A stretch of 64,000 nt of DNA from Zychaea mexicana. Taxonomy: Eukaryota > Mucoromycota > Mucoromycetes > Mucorales > Lichtheimiaceae. The notes under the pieces were generated by a model. The model worked only from the letters and a program-made list of their open reading frames with translations, was not told the origin of the DNA and searched no databases. A program made the translations under genes and the position numbers. This document shows positions 21,514 to 33,050 of this stretch, piece after piece. Numbering within the stretch: the first letter of the stretch is position 1; each line of letters starts with the position of its first letter. Location of the stretch: contig NW_026516740.1 of the NCBI RefSeq assembly GCF_025766255.1, forward strand, positions 154,269 through 218,268. The letters run 5' to 3'.

Positions 21514-23494
21514 ATACGATGGATTCAGGAACAGTACAGGCTGATGTTTTGGAAATGTTCTGGTTTTCATCGAGAAAGGGCTGTATGGCTTGAAGGAGTT
21601 TGTTGCGTTCTTCAGGTGTGCTATATGGAGAGTTGTTTGGTGTTGGTACATCTTTACCGCTCTCCAGGTCAATTTTCTTTTCGGTGGAATTATCTATTTC
21701 ATCCCATTTATGGGCAACGCCCTGTAGGAAGATTCCGAGTTTAGGCAAAAGGTCTGAGCCAATGTATAGTTCGATATTGTCTTCCAGTTCCATTACTTCA
21801 AACGCGTGTGATGTGTGTAACCCATTATATTTTATTTGTTTGGTTTCGGTGATTCCGATGCGGTCAATATACATGTTTTTTGCAGCTAAGTGTAGTTTGC
21901 CCTTTGCAGGCGAATACGACCATGAATGTTTACTGATGAGTTTGATACTTATAGCAGACGCTTCACAACCAGTATCTATATAGCCCATGAATTTCTTGTT
22001 TTCTATTAAGATAGGTGTATATAGAGAATATGGTTTGTCTGTGAGTAGCTCGTTTGGAGGGTCACGTTTGGAGGATCTGATAGTTTTGTTTGTGTTTTGC
22101 TTACAGTGTTCGTTTTCTTTTGCGAATTCGAGGTCGACCATGTCTTCGACAAGGTCGTCAAGCTCGGAATCGCTGGCGTTTCCGCCGTTGTTTGATTGTT
22201 CTGTGCGCATGACTGCGCGAATTCTTGGACCTGAGGAGGCGCCGGTGTTGCTGTTGTTATTGCTGCTGCTTTCTTTCGCCTTGTGTTCGTAGAATTCTGG
22301 GCATTTGTGTCCAACTGACCATGGCTTCTTGCACCATTTACAATTGTTGGTGGCAGTCATTTTGCCCAATTTTTTGCACTCGGCAGACGAATGATGAGCG
22401 CTGGGCCCATGGTATGAACAACCAACAGGACGGTGACTTTGCGAGCCTGTGGGTGTGTTTGATGAGTTTGTGTGTGTGCGGCGACGTGAGTGCGCGCGCG
22501 AGGAGGAATCCTCTGCAGCGTACGACTGCTGGTGAGTGCGCTTGTGCACGGACACGGCTTGGGCGATCTCTAGGGCGGCAGAGACGGACTTCGGCAACTT
22601 CTTTCCTTTGCGGTTGTGCCAGGCGACCAACGTGTTTTCGCGAATGTGCGGCAGTAGCGAGGCCAGGAAGCGCAGGGCTAATTGTTGGCTATCCGTTATT
22701 TCTGCCTCGCGGGCAGCGGCGAGGAACCTCGTACTATAGTCGAGCGTACTTTCGTTGCTGCGCATGGTCATCGTGAACACCTCGGTGGCCTTGGCAATGA
22801 TTCGATCAGATGACTCGAAGTGATGAAGGAATGTTTTCTTGGCCTTTTTCCATGACAGTCCCTTGCCCTTAAGCTCTCTTTCAACCCAGGCGTCATGGTC
22901 CTGGTGAATGGCGAGGGGGAGCCACTTTTCCCAGTCGCAGTCCAGATCACCTTCCATGGCGGACAATGCGAGCTCGAAGGTACGAGCGAAATGGCTTGGT
23001 GAGCTAAATACTTCCTTGTTGTGGCGCCAAATATGCGCACCGGAGAGCTGGAATACGGGTAAGTCCTTGTATGTCATTCGGCACGCGGGTTTCTTCTGCG
23101 TTGGTGCCTGTTCTGTTTCCTTGCCAGGTTGGTTATCCGCAGTCAGGTCCTTCAGGAGGTCTTGGAAGCGGTGGAGGTTTGCTTGAGCTTTTTTGATCCG
23201 AGAAGTCAGGGTCTTGCGCTCTTCATCGGCATCGTTCTTGGTGAGGGCGTGTGCGAGGCTGATGCCGAGTTCGCCAATGCGTTTCTTGTAGAAGTTGATG
23301 GACTTCTCGAAGACCACTTGGGGGTCGGCGTGCTCGGACTCCAGCGAACCTTGAAGATCGAGCTCTTGGTACTCGACGCCTTCCATTTCCGAGTTGGCTT
23401 GGGCCGGCGAGGATGTTTGTTCTTGGTTGATTTGGGGTTCATCGTCGGCACGGGGAGAAGAGGGGGTGGAGGTTTGTTGGTTGCTGTTGTTCAT
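21514..23494 (-). pseudogene. Element A gag-protease half, cut by LTR B
   Basis: N-terminal 660 codons of the element A polyprotein, one open frame from ATG 23494. Coiled-coil-like N-terminus; a retrotransposon gag region (WEKWLPLAIHQDHDAWVERE to LRFLASLLPHIREN); two Cys/His motifs (CSYHGPSAHHSSAEC and CKWCKKPWSVGHKC); then an aspartic protease motif GYIDTGCEASAIS near residue 530. The A frame ends ...VPESIV at 21514, where LTR B begins. The next residues, YLKTPEG, start at 5751 on the plus strand, so gag and pol were one fused ORF with no frameshift. The ATG is only 27 nt from the LTR end, with no obvious TGG primer site between them. Confidence 0.88.
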
Positions 23495-23520
23495 GGTAGA
23501 TAATTCAAGTGAAAAAAAAA

Positions 23521-23841
23521 TGTGGTATGAAAAGTGTTAGGTGAGATATTAGGAGACTGTAGAAGCACTTGAGAATCTTGGTAGGGTCTTTATTCAGGGT
23601 CAATTTTTCCATTCAGGGATGTTACTAATGACTTTTGATACTACTATTTATACTGTTTGAAAGGATTACGTGATGGTGATTACTAGACGTTTTCCCATGG
23701 GTTAACTTTGTTAAGGAGAATAAATGGTTATTTTACGATGTCGGGCAATATGGAGAATATTATGCGTGTGAGTCTTGATCCATGAAATTGGTGTAACAAT
23801 GTATATGAGAGGATCGTTATAGCAGTGCTTAGAATACGACA
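23521..23841 (-). repeat. LTR A, 5' copy (321 bp)
   Basis: Reverse-oriented partner of 8710-9030, same length. Its outer flank TACTC (23842-23846) is the reverse complement of GAGTA at 9031-9035. The B1 protein frame is restored when A and one copy of the duplication are removed (NYEY then SSSESDES). Confidence 0.9.
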
Positions 23842-26286
23842 TACTCTAGTAGTGAAAGCGATGAATCAATTTCATCAGAAGAAAGTGATGATGAAGAATC
23901 CTCGGGAGAAGAGGAGATCGAACAAACAAGACATGCAGAATTCTTTCTAAACGATGACCGCCAACGTTACAAACCGAATGTCAAGGAATGGACAGCTGCC
24001 GATGGATCACCCTGTTTTGAAGTCGAAACAGCCGAGGGATTCACAATACCACCAAAGGGAAAAGCAAATGTCTATGGGAAATTACCTCGCACAATCTCTG
24101 CAGATGTAAACTTCTATCCGCAAATATCAGCGACTGCACCCATTGAAGCAACCAATTATCCTAGCATATGAGCCGGAGCCACAGACTGCACGATCACCCT
24201 GGAAAACTTTTCATTCTGCGAAGTAGATATCCCAAGTGGATTCTTACTAGGAGACTACATGGAGCAACATTATATACGAGACGATGCCTCCGATACAGTA
24301 TACTCTGAAGACTTGAACAATGAAGAGATATATGGTTACGATATCAACCTGCAATACCCATATCCAACACTGCAACGACAAGGAGCCCGATACGAGGAAG
24401 AGTTATTCTTCTTGGATCACGGTGCACAATCATCTACATTACTGGAGACCAGGAACATCGAGCCGAATAACACCATAGAAGTTTGGTCGAGAGAGAACAT
24501 TACTATACCCGCCGATTGTACCACTCAAGTGCACGGTAGATTTCTCAGACCCACAACGAAACCACTATATTTTGTACCAGAACAAGGAGTCCACCCTGCA
24601 GAAACAAGACATGAACACTTCTGCCCAGACATAGAATAAGGAGCCACAACCTTCACCATCACGATCAAAAATAATCTGCATTTACAATTGTTTATTTCAC
24701 CACCGAGCTTTATTGGCACCTTTCATGAAATACAAGACAATGCAGACCCCGGAATAGAAACACCAATGGTGAACCGAACCGAATCCAACAAAGATATTCC
24801 AACACCGACCCCGTTAACCGAAGAACAATTAAAGTTACTCAACATACCTGACATCCCTGATGACCACGATGGAAAGCTACGAAAAGCCTTTCTCGAACTC
24901 GTACGACAATATCAAGACTGCTTTGCCTGGACAGACGACGATCTTGGATGTACCGACCTATTGGAACATAAGATCACTCTAAAGAAGGACGCGATACCAG
25001 TAGCCTCCAAACCCTACACACTAGCACCTGTAGAAGCTGCTGCACTGAAAAAGGAACTCGATCGATACTGCCGCCTCGGAATAATACGACCATCCAACTC
25101 ACCCTGGGCCGCACCTGTCATGCTCATCAAGAAAAAGGACAACAAATCATACAGATTCATTGCCGACATGCGAGGGTTAAATAAATCATCCATACGATCG
25201 GCGACATACGTAGACAACTTTTGGCAGGAAATACAAGCTGCAGGACAATCCCGGATTTTTTCAAGCCTTGACTTAAAGGATGGATACTTCCAAGTAAAAC
25301 TCGCCGAACAAAGCAAACCGCTAACGGCTTTCTCTACAAAATTTGGAGCATATGAGTTCAACCGACTACCACAAGGATACCACGCCGCACCATCTGTCTT
25401 CGTAACCCTAGTACGACTAGCATTCCAAAAAGAAGAAGACATACTTTGTCGATACCTGGATGACTTGAACGTACATTCAAAAACAACTGAGGACCATCTT
25501 GAACACCTTCGCCGAGTATTTGAATGTTTATGAAATGCTTGACTAAAACTTGGAGTTAAAAAATGTTGGTTTTTCAAAACTGATATTTCATTCCTTGGAC
25601 ACATCATCACTGGAGAAGGAATTTGCGTAGATGAAGCACGCACCAAGAAAATTCGAGAATTACCTATACCGAAAACTGTGACACAGCTGAAGTCCTTTTT
25701 AGGCTCACGACCAGATTTCCATAGACCTTTCATACTGAGAGTAGATGCATCAAAGGAAGCATTTGGCGCAGCATTAATGCAAAAGGACGACCAAGGAAAA
25801 GAGAGAGTAATATCTTACCACTCACGCGTCACCACAAAAGGAGAAAAGAACTATAGCAGTTCCTGATTAGAGACGGCATGTCTTGTCTGGAGTGCAAGAC
25901 TCTTGAAACCATTCTTGTTGAACAAATTCGACGTGTATTGTGACCACAGCGCACTACGTGGAATATTAAACCAGAAAGAACCAACAGGCATAATGGCCAG
26001 GTGGATTGAGACACTGAGTGAATACGAATTCGACGTACATTACAAGAGCGCCCACCAAAACCGAAACGTTGACTTCCTCAGCAGACTACCAGGATTTGGA
26101 GAAACCACGAACAGCAAATTCGACCGTTGCCTACGATTCAAATGCGGAAATTTCGAAGATGTTGAACTGGAGAAAAAACAAGAAGAAAAGACGACGACTG
26201 ACGAACCAATACAGCAAGACGAGAACACACCAAAAATAACCGAAGTCACCAACACAGGACATTCCAAACGCCGCGAACAAATCTAA
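23842..26286 (+). pseudogene. B1 pol, RT-RNase H part (several nonsense codons and a deletion)
   Basis: Continuation of the B1 pol frame after the element A insertion. Upstream linker region, RT (FIADMRGLNKSS, YLDD near 25455), and RNase H (LRVDASKEAFGAALMQ). In-frame stops: TGA 24169-24171, TAA 24637-24639, TGA 25531-25533 and 25540-25542, TGA 25864-25866. B2 has CGA, CAA, CGA, GGA and CGA at these positions. A 153-bp deletion joins FLGS to RPDFHRPF. It ends GHSKRREQI with TAA at 26284-26286. Confidence 0.88.
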
Positions 26287-26533
26287 AGATTCCAGACTAC
26301 AACAACTGCATAACACTTGAAACACTGAACACAATCAATCAACGTACCACAAAGCCAACCGGACGCCGATCACAAACTGATTATCAACACATCACGAAAC
26401 AACACTAATAGCAACATACCAACGTCGATCACAACACTATTACACCATCACCCCGCACAAAGCTTATTTTGAAACATTCTCAAATTACTCGACGACATAC
26501 AATTACATCTACTATGTCACAACCAAAATCACA
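26287..26533 (+). other. Non-coding linker before integrase (B1)
   Basis: About 247 nt with stops in the RT frame; counterpart of 15195-15451. The flanking RT and integrase ORFs lie in different frames. Confidence 0.5.
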
Positions 26534-28041
26534 ATGGATAACAACATATACAACGGACTCAAGTATTATCTTGAAACACTCGAATACCCACCAACTAGTA
26601 GCAAGGAACTACGGAAAACAATTCGCACTCAAAACGAACACTATATCGTTATAAATGGAAAACTCTACCGCAAAGGATCCACGCCAAAAATGATCCTACA
26701 GAGGAGCGAGATCAAAGATGCAATCTGGATGGTACACAAACATCCTTTTGGGGGACATTTTGCATTCCAAAATACACTATTCAAGCTAAAAACAAAATAC
26801 TACTGGAGAGGAATGGCGCAAGACGTAAAACAATTCATCGCACAATGCGACCGGTGTCACCAACACAAGAAACCCATCAACCAAGAAAAACTATACCCGA
26901 TTCCTGTTTCGAACATTCCGTTTGAGAACGTGCATATCGATATCAAACATCTACCAACAGCCCAGAGCCTACATCGCTATATCATTGTAGCTATTTGTTC
27001 TTTCAGCAAATATGTCGAAGCACGTGCCTTACAAGTGGCAAATGCAGCAGAAGTTTCTCTGTTTGTTTACGAATGTGTCATTACTATACATAGCTGCCCA
27101 CGTGTTTTGTGCTCAGACAACGGCTTACCTATCCAAAACAACCTTGTAAATGCCGTCTGCAAGCAATACGGCATCGAACATCGACTCACATCACCATATC
27201 ATCCACAAGCGAACGGACTAGTCGAACGATTCAATCGGTCGGAGTCATGTTGAAAAGACTCAATAAAGAAGAAAAGAAGAACTGGCCAATGTACCTACCT
27301 GCACTACTATTCGCATACCGCAGCATTCGACAAGAAACGACGAAGAGATCTCCATTTTACTTGATCTACGGACGAGAACCACATACACCTTTTGACCGAC
27401 ACGTGCAACCACAAACAAACATTGCAGATCTCCTGGAAGAGGATGATGAGCGCGACGAAGATACGATCATACTCGACTTATTTGAGGAACATATCACAAG
27501 ACTCAATACAATAAGAGAAGAAGCGATTGATACAATCAAAAGTGCACAAGCGGCACAGAAACGGAGAATCGAAAAGAAATTACTGCAGCAAGGCAAGGAA
27601 CTGAAACGCCCTTTCCAAATTGGAGATACTGTTCAAGTATACCAAAATTACTTGGAAGGAAATTGGGCAGGACGCCTAGAAGATCTATGGGAAGGACCAT
27701 TCTTGATTCACAAGGTCAACAAACGCGGTACCTATCGATTAAAAACGATGCAAGGAAGATTCTTACCGAACCCCTACCATGGAAACCGATTGCGCTCTTA
27801 TACTTTACCTGATACCGAGTACCGAGCCCCAATATCTCAGGCATCGCTGCACCTCATTACCGACGAGATCGAAGCAGTACCACCACAAGAAGATGTATCA
27901 GAATCAGACCAAGACGAAACAACACAGACGATGCCGCAGCAAGGAAAATCGAGAAGGACTAAAACTGCAGGAAATCGGAGAAAAACAAAGAAAAAGAAGA
28001 AAAGAGATAGTAGCTATCGACCTACTAGAGGACGTTCATAG
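26534..28041 (+). pseudogene. B1 integrase ORF (4-bp deletion)
   Basis: Same protein as the B2 copy: ATG start MDNNIYNGLKYY, HHCC zinc site, VHIDIKHLP, VLCSDNGLPIQ and GLVERFNR, then a GPF-type C-terminal module and basic tail ending SSYRPTRGRS. A 4-bp deletion near 27235 shifts the frame just after the catalytic Glu. It keeps CAA at both sites that are TAA in B2. No chromodomain. Confidence 0.85.
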
Positions 28042-28208
28042 AACAATAACTCTGAAATATAAACGTGCATGCATAAAAAAAGAATTTATACACTTGAAAA
28101 AGAACATATTATAAAATAGAGAAAAGACTGTAAAAGAAAAAAAAACATATAAAAGAGAAGACAAAGAAAAGGAAAAGGAGAGAAAATAACCACTATCATA
28201 TTGCAAAC

Positions 28209-28781
28209 ATGAACAACAACAACAACAACATTAATCAAAACAACACTGGAATCAACATTGCTGCCCCGTGGACACATGAAACCACAACAGAACATCACAA
28301 CCTGGACGGATGGGGATCATCACCCACGCATATTTTAAACATGAATGAAGGCGGATGGGGCCCAAACCCGAGCCCAAGTAGCCACGGAACTGACCCCATG
28401 GACATTGACGAGCAATCGACTGCGTCGACATTACCAACACCAACACCACAACCAATGGAAAGCGCGTTCGAAAGGATATCGACCCTCGTACAAGAGAGCC
28501 CGCACATACATACTGAACTTACAAGCTACTTTGCAGAAGCCACTACGCTCTTGACCATGAGGGAGTATGTCAACGAAAGATTAATGCTACTGGCGGGCCG
28601 TACAAATAGGCTTGTAGCGAGGTGCCGCATCCGGCCTCAGGCATATTTTACAGAGGATCAAGTGAGATCTATCGTCCTGAATATTATCCTACAAAATACA
28701 TTCACTTGGATACCCACAAATACATACTGCCGAGATTGTTGCCACCTCATGTTTGGCAATCGCCAAGAAGGGTCTGAATAG
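28209..28781 (+). CDS. B1 ORF3, conserved 190-aa protein of unknown function
   Basis: Counterpart of the B2 ORF at 12937-13509. Still open although the upstream B1 pol carries five stops and a deletion. Asn-rich N-terminus, GGWGPNP and PMDIDE motifs, Pro/Thr linker, conserved MREYVNERLMLL and RPQAYFTEDQVRSIVLN segments, and a TYCRDCCH end. Length is kept by compensating in-frame indels (extra Asn codons, one fewer Thr-Pro pair). Function unknown. Confidence 0.7.
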   Translation: MNNNNNNINQNNTGINIAAPWTHETTTEHHNLDGWGSSPTHILNMNEGGWGPNPSPSSHGTDPMDIDEQSTASTLPTPTPQPMESAFERISTLVQESPHIHTELTSYFAEATTLLTMREYVNERLMLLAGRTNRLVARCRIRPQAYFTEDQVRSIVLNIILQNTFTWIPTNTYCRDCCHLMFGNRQEGSE

Positions 28782-29241
28782 ACGACTCTGGAATAGTAAC
28801 CTTGCTGTAACCCAAAAAAAAAAAAAAACAAAAACAAAAATGTAAAAAAAAAAAAATAATCATATAACACAAAAAACTCCCACAAAACATTCTTATTACA
28901 TATCACATATCTATCTATCAACTGTACCACACTCATACACACATATACATCTTATACACAAATTAATATTCAAATTGGTTACAGCATTAAAAGGGAAAAC
29001 TAGTCATACACATATACAAACACACAACAACTATTCCAATGACACCAAGAGACAATCCAAGTAAAAGGATGGAGCACCAACATATACACAGCGTGACTTT
29101 ACGATCCAAGGAACATTACAAAAGAATTACAACAAAAATACGAACGGATGGAGCGCCGACGCACATACAGAGCGACTTTACGATCCATTATACAACAATT
29201 TAAACGATGTGGGACCATCTTTTTCCGGGCCCGAGGAGGTG
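28782..29241 (+). other. B1 3' untranslated region and polypurine tract
   Basis: Counterpart of 12477-12936, including the poly-A runs after ORF3, the duplicated block and GGGCCCGAGGAGGTG just before LTR B copy 4. Confidence 0.6.
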
Positions 29242-30051
29242 TGTTACCCTGAGAACCACCCATAACAGATAAACCAAACATACAAAAGAAACACACACCA
29301 AGCGGCAATCAGAATACAATACGTAACTACCGCAGCAACCGCAGCAACTCTACAACTCTCTTGCACCCCCAAATTATCAAAAGGAACAACTATAAATAGA
29401 ACGAACCCTTTACCTTGTAAAGATTCGATGAACAGCTTGTTGAATAAGAGCATTACCGCAGCATCCGCAGTAACAACAACTACCGCAGCATTGGCGTTGC
29501 GCAGCAACCGCAGCAACCGCAGCAACCGCAGCATGAATTATCTTAGACATTATTAAATAACCAGAAAGATATAAATACCCCATCATTTTTATTTAAATAA
29601 AGACATTGAATTTCTACCTCCCACTTTTGACTTAACTTTTCAAGTGTTGTTTTCAATCACTCAAGACCTAAACACGGCTTGTTTTAACTTACATATTGTT
29701 TATTGCTCTTAACTGAAGCTAAATAAACTCTTCTATTAAGACCAGACGTAACATTCCTGCTCTTATTTCTCATTTACTTGGACAGACGTAACATTCCTGA
29801 TCCTTATTCCTCATTCATTTTGGACAGACGTAACATCCCTGATCCTCATTTCTACTCACTGAGCTTAATCAAGACAACAGCTCCCTACTATTTACAACCT
29901 TGGACATAACCCATATACATTTTTACCTTACTTTACACTCATATCACTTCACAACCCGTCTGTAATAAACGATATTATTACTGGTGCTCACTACAAACAT
30001 ACACATAAACCGTTACGCAACTACCTGGAATACCCCAAATTCACCGTAACA
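29242..30051 (+). repeat. LTR B copy 4 (810 bp), 3' LTR of B1
   Basis: Starts TGTTACCCTGAG and ends ACCGTAACA. Slightly diverged from copies 1-3: one extra CAACCGCAG unit and several substitutions in the 3' half. Followed by the CCAG duplication at 30052-30055, then by Helitron-2 coding sequence. Confidence 0.9.
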
Positions 30052-30055
30052 CCAG

Positions 30056-30674
30056 TACACATATACGCAAATTCCTTGCCACTATACTTGGGACGACTGA
30101 AACGATAGATGGAATCCTCGCACCAACCCATCAGTACAGAATGTAGTGTCTCGTATATATGCTGCTTCAATTTCCAACATGCCATTATATGCCCTTCATC
30201 TCCTTCTTTTGCATGTCTGAGGACCAACAAGCTTCGAAGCGTTGAGGACAAAAAATGGGGTTATATATACAACTTTTCAAGAAGCGGCCGTCGCCTATGG
30301 TTTTTTGGAGTCAGATCTGGAATGGAACAACTGTTTGGCTGAGGCATCCATTACCGCGCCATGCGCAGCTAGAATTCGAGCACTCTTTGTGTATATTCTC
30401 ATCAATTCATCACCAACCGACCCACTTACCTTATGGAATAACCACCATGATCGAATGGCCGACGACTACTTTTTCGAAATGCGTAGAATGCTATCACTCT
30501 CCAATGAGGATGAGTTGCAACCTGATCAAATCGAGCAAAAATGCGATTGAATTCAACAGGCCACCATCTTTCCGAATTTCCCTCGATGCCACAAGACTTC
30601 ATTACCAAATTAGATCGTCTGCCACTACTAGAAGCTCTGGAAATTGTAGAAAGATGCGAGTACAATATAGGGTA
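30056..30674 (+). pseudogene. Helitron-2 Rep/helicase, segment between Rep and helicase (broken)
   Basis: Resumes the Helitron frame cut at 4945. It reads YTYTQIPCHYTW, then after a TGA (30098-30100) ...LLLLHV, a second TGA (30218-30220), then GPTSFEALRTKNG, TFQEAAVAYGFLESDLEW and CAARIRALFVYIL, which are conserved Helitron signatures. A stop at 30548-30550 and a frame change near 30540 lead into LSEFPSMPQDF. Both TGA codons fall where a CGA is plausible (HV-R-GPTSF). Confidence 0.8.
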
Positions 30675-31040
30675 TTAATTATTAACAATAAATTAAAAAA
30701 GGTTATAATAATTATATATAAATAATTGTTTAAAAATATATAGGAAAAAATAAAAAGTTAGACTATAATTTTTTTATTTTTGAAACTTTTAACCTTTTTT
30801 TTAACTTTTTTTTTAATTTTTTAAAATATTTAGGTTTTGTATAAACCTCTTTAAATATTTTAAAGTGATATATTTTTTAATGTTTAATGTTTAATTTAAA
30901 AAGTGGCGGAACAGTAGTGAGCATACCCTCCTCTACCCGAGGAATACTTGGACGACGGGTAGCTTGACAGTGAAAGGAATAACAAATTAATTAGCAATTT
31001 ATTGCTAAATTAATTGTTATGGATTGATACTCATAGAAGT
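30675..31040. other. A/T-rich non-coding insertion inside Helitron-2
   Basis: About 365 nt of very A/T-rich sequence with long T runs and ATTAATT-type inverted motifs near both ends. It lies between two consecutive parts of the Helitron protein (CEYNIG and LLPMLNEGQHHAF). It may be a small non-autonomous element or a decayed intron; no clean duplication or splice pair is visible. Confidence 0.4.
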
Positions 31041-32580
31041 ACAGCACTAGCTAATTCAAATTTTGCTTCCTATGTTAAATGAAGGCCAACATCATGCGTT
31101 CGATACCATTGCCAATGCCATCAATGCTTCTACAACTGAGTATACTTCGCGTATTTTCTGTGTCAATGGTTCTAGTGGTACAGGCAAGTCGCAGCTCTTC
31201 AAGGCACTCTTGAGCCACACTCGCTCCCACGATCAGATTGTCTTGCCTATTGCTTCTTCAGGTATTGCTGCTGTTTTGCTACCTTATGGGCGAACTGCGC
31301 ATAGTCGCTTTAAAATTCCCTTAAATACCGATGAAAGCACGAGCTGTAATTTGCGTCTTGGTGGTACGCATGCATATCTCATACAGAGAGCATCGCTTAT
31401 TACTTGGGATGAAGCAGTTATGTGTAGTAAGCACAATTTTGAAGCAGTCGACAGATCCTTGAGGAATATTATGGGTGCTGTAGATCCCTGCTTGGAATGT
31501 GTTTCGTTTGAAGGAAAAGTCGTTGTTTTCGGTAGTGATTTCTGCCAGCTACTCCCTGTTGTCAAAAGAGGGACATGGTCCCAAGCTGTTAGAGAATGCA
31601 TTCGCTCTGCTTCTTTTTGGTCGGCAGTTCAAGTACTGCATTTGACTGTCAACATGCGAGTACTCAATGCAAGTCCTTATGCTGCAGCATTTGTCGATAC
31701 CCTTCTCGCCATTAGTGATGGTCGTCCACCATTTACAACCAGCGTCGAGATACCACCAGAATGGCACATCAACATAAGCGATCCAATGTCATTGATTGAC
31801 GCTATCTACCCTACTATCTGCAATCCCAATCTTCAACCACATGAGTTCAGTACCTAAGCTAGATTAGCAGCAAAAAATATCGACGTCGACATTATCAACA
31901 ATACAGCATTCTCTGTTTTCCCTGGCACAGCACGTATATATAATTCGAACGACCGCGTCATTGATCACGATGACCTGGAAGCTGCTGCTGCCAACTATCC
32001 AGTTGAGTTCTTGAACAGCATTAGCGCAAGTGGTGTTCCAGCACATTTCCTATAGCTCAAAGTTGGCATGCCATTAGCTATCCTTCAGAACCTTGATCCT
32101 GACACTGGCTTATGCAGTGGTACAAAAGTGTTTGTCACTAGACTTCTTGAATGGAGTACTGGTGTTGAGAAAATTGATGAAGGATATGAAGGTACTGAGC
32201 ATTATTTGCCACAGATTGATATGTGCACAACCGCAGGTGATTACCCATTCATCCTATGTCGCTGCCAATTTCCTGTCCAACCTGCATCTGTGATGACCAT
32301 ACATAGGGCTCAAGGTCAAACCCTTTCACATGTTGGCATCTGGCTTCAAGAAGACGTTTTTGCACATGGCCAGCTTAATGTTAATTTTTCAAGAGCAGCA
32401 AATCCTAATAACATTCGTGTCGCCATCGATCTGTCAGGATCTGTACCACTACAAAACACCAACATTGTCTACCAAGAAGTTCTCTTGCATCCGCCCACCT
32501 CTGCTCCTGAACAAGCTGAAAATTCACTACCAACCTCTCCCTCAACAATAATTACCGCATCTCCACCTCCATCACCTTAA
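31041..32580 (+). pseudogene. Helitron-2 PIF1-like helicase (two nonsense codons)
   Basis: SF1 helicase domain with Walker A SSGTGKSQLF near 31171-31200, Walker B ITWDEA near 31398-31415, GSDFCQLLPV near 31531-31560, and late motif IHRAQGQTLSHVGIW near 32299-32343. Two in-frame stops break it: TAA at 31855-31857 (before ARLAAKN) and TAG at 32053-32055 (before LKVGMP). The frame continues across both, ending at the TAA at 32578-32580 after a Pro/Thr/Ser-rich tail. It is clearly a different copy from the helicase at 1-1425. Confidence 0.87.
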
Positions 32581-32991
32581 GCCCATTTCTGCTCTTTTTC
32601 TTTTTGCTTCTAAACTCTTATTTTAACTTATTATCATATAACATATAATAGAATATTCTTACCTCTTCACAGTATTTTTTGTAAGTAGATCTGACGCGAA
32701 ACAATAAAATATTGAACTACGCGAAGCTGCCGTCACCTTCCAGCTAATTACGACAAGCTGCAATAATCTACCATGATGTTTAAATGAAAGCGGATACATT
32801 GATGAACAATCAAAAATATGTAAGAGCTGTCGATAGCAGCAAATAAGTATTCCTCGCATTAATAGTGAAAATACTAGGCAAAAGTTCCTCTGTTGTCCCT
32901 TTCAAATTTGACAAACTAATGTGTAGTAGGGTTTCGTGTCATAGCAAGATTGATAATGTTTAGGGTTATATGTAGTCATAGCAATAAATAA

Positions 32992-33043
32992 GCTCGCGAA
33001 GCGAGCAGTTTCAGGTTTAGAAAAGGGTGTGGGGGGAACCCCC
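32992..33043 (+). other. Hairpins at the 3' side of Helitron-2
   Basis: GCTCGC-GAA-GCGAGC (32992-33006) is a perfect 6-bp stem. A G5-AA-C5 stem follows at 33031-33043. Both lie 400-460 nt after the helicase stop and echo the G/C-rich motifs after the Helitron-1 helicase, so they probably belong to the Helitron terminus. The terminal CTRR is not resolved. Confidence 0.45.
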
Positions 33044-33050
33044 AGGAAAT

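Larger units (their letters stand above)
4946..30051 (+). mobile_element. Ty3/gypsy element B1 with nested A and B2, internally inverted
   Basis: The outer LTRs are direct repeats (4946-5747 and 29242-30051) flanked by CCAG. The interior does not follow the normal order: the gag/PR half of B1 lies on the minus strand (9031-11674) and the RT/IN half on the plus strand (23842-29241). Joining the halves through the GAGTA duplication left by element A gives about 8.04 kb of B1 internal DNA. Adding back a 153-bp RT deletion and a 4-bp IN deletion brings it to within a few bases of the 8196-bp interior of B2. So all of B1 is accounted for, but rearranged. Confidence 0.8.
2506..33050 (+). mobile_element. 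Helitron-2, autonomous type, split by a 25-kb LTR-retrotransposon block
   Basis: Rep (2506-4945) and helicase (about 30056-32580) parts of one Helitron polypeptide lie in the same orientation on both sides of the retrotransposon block 4946-30051. Removing the block and one copy of the 4-bp duplication CCAG (4942-4945 and 30052-30055) restores the reading frame: ...DPAACQ is followed directly by YTYTQIPCHYTW, a conserved Helitron region. Candidate 3' end structures are a GCTCGC-GAA-GCGAGC hairpin at 32992-33006 and a G5-AA-C5 stem at 33031-33043. Element ends are approximate. Confidence 0.75.

Noticed and set aside
22225..22776. 183-codon plus-strand frame
   Set aside because: Antisense to element A gag; composition explained by the gag codons.
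25014..25733. 239-codon minus-strand frame
   Set aside because: Antisense shadow of B1 RT.
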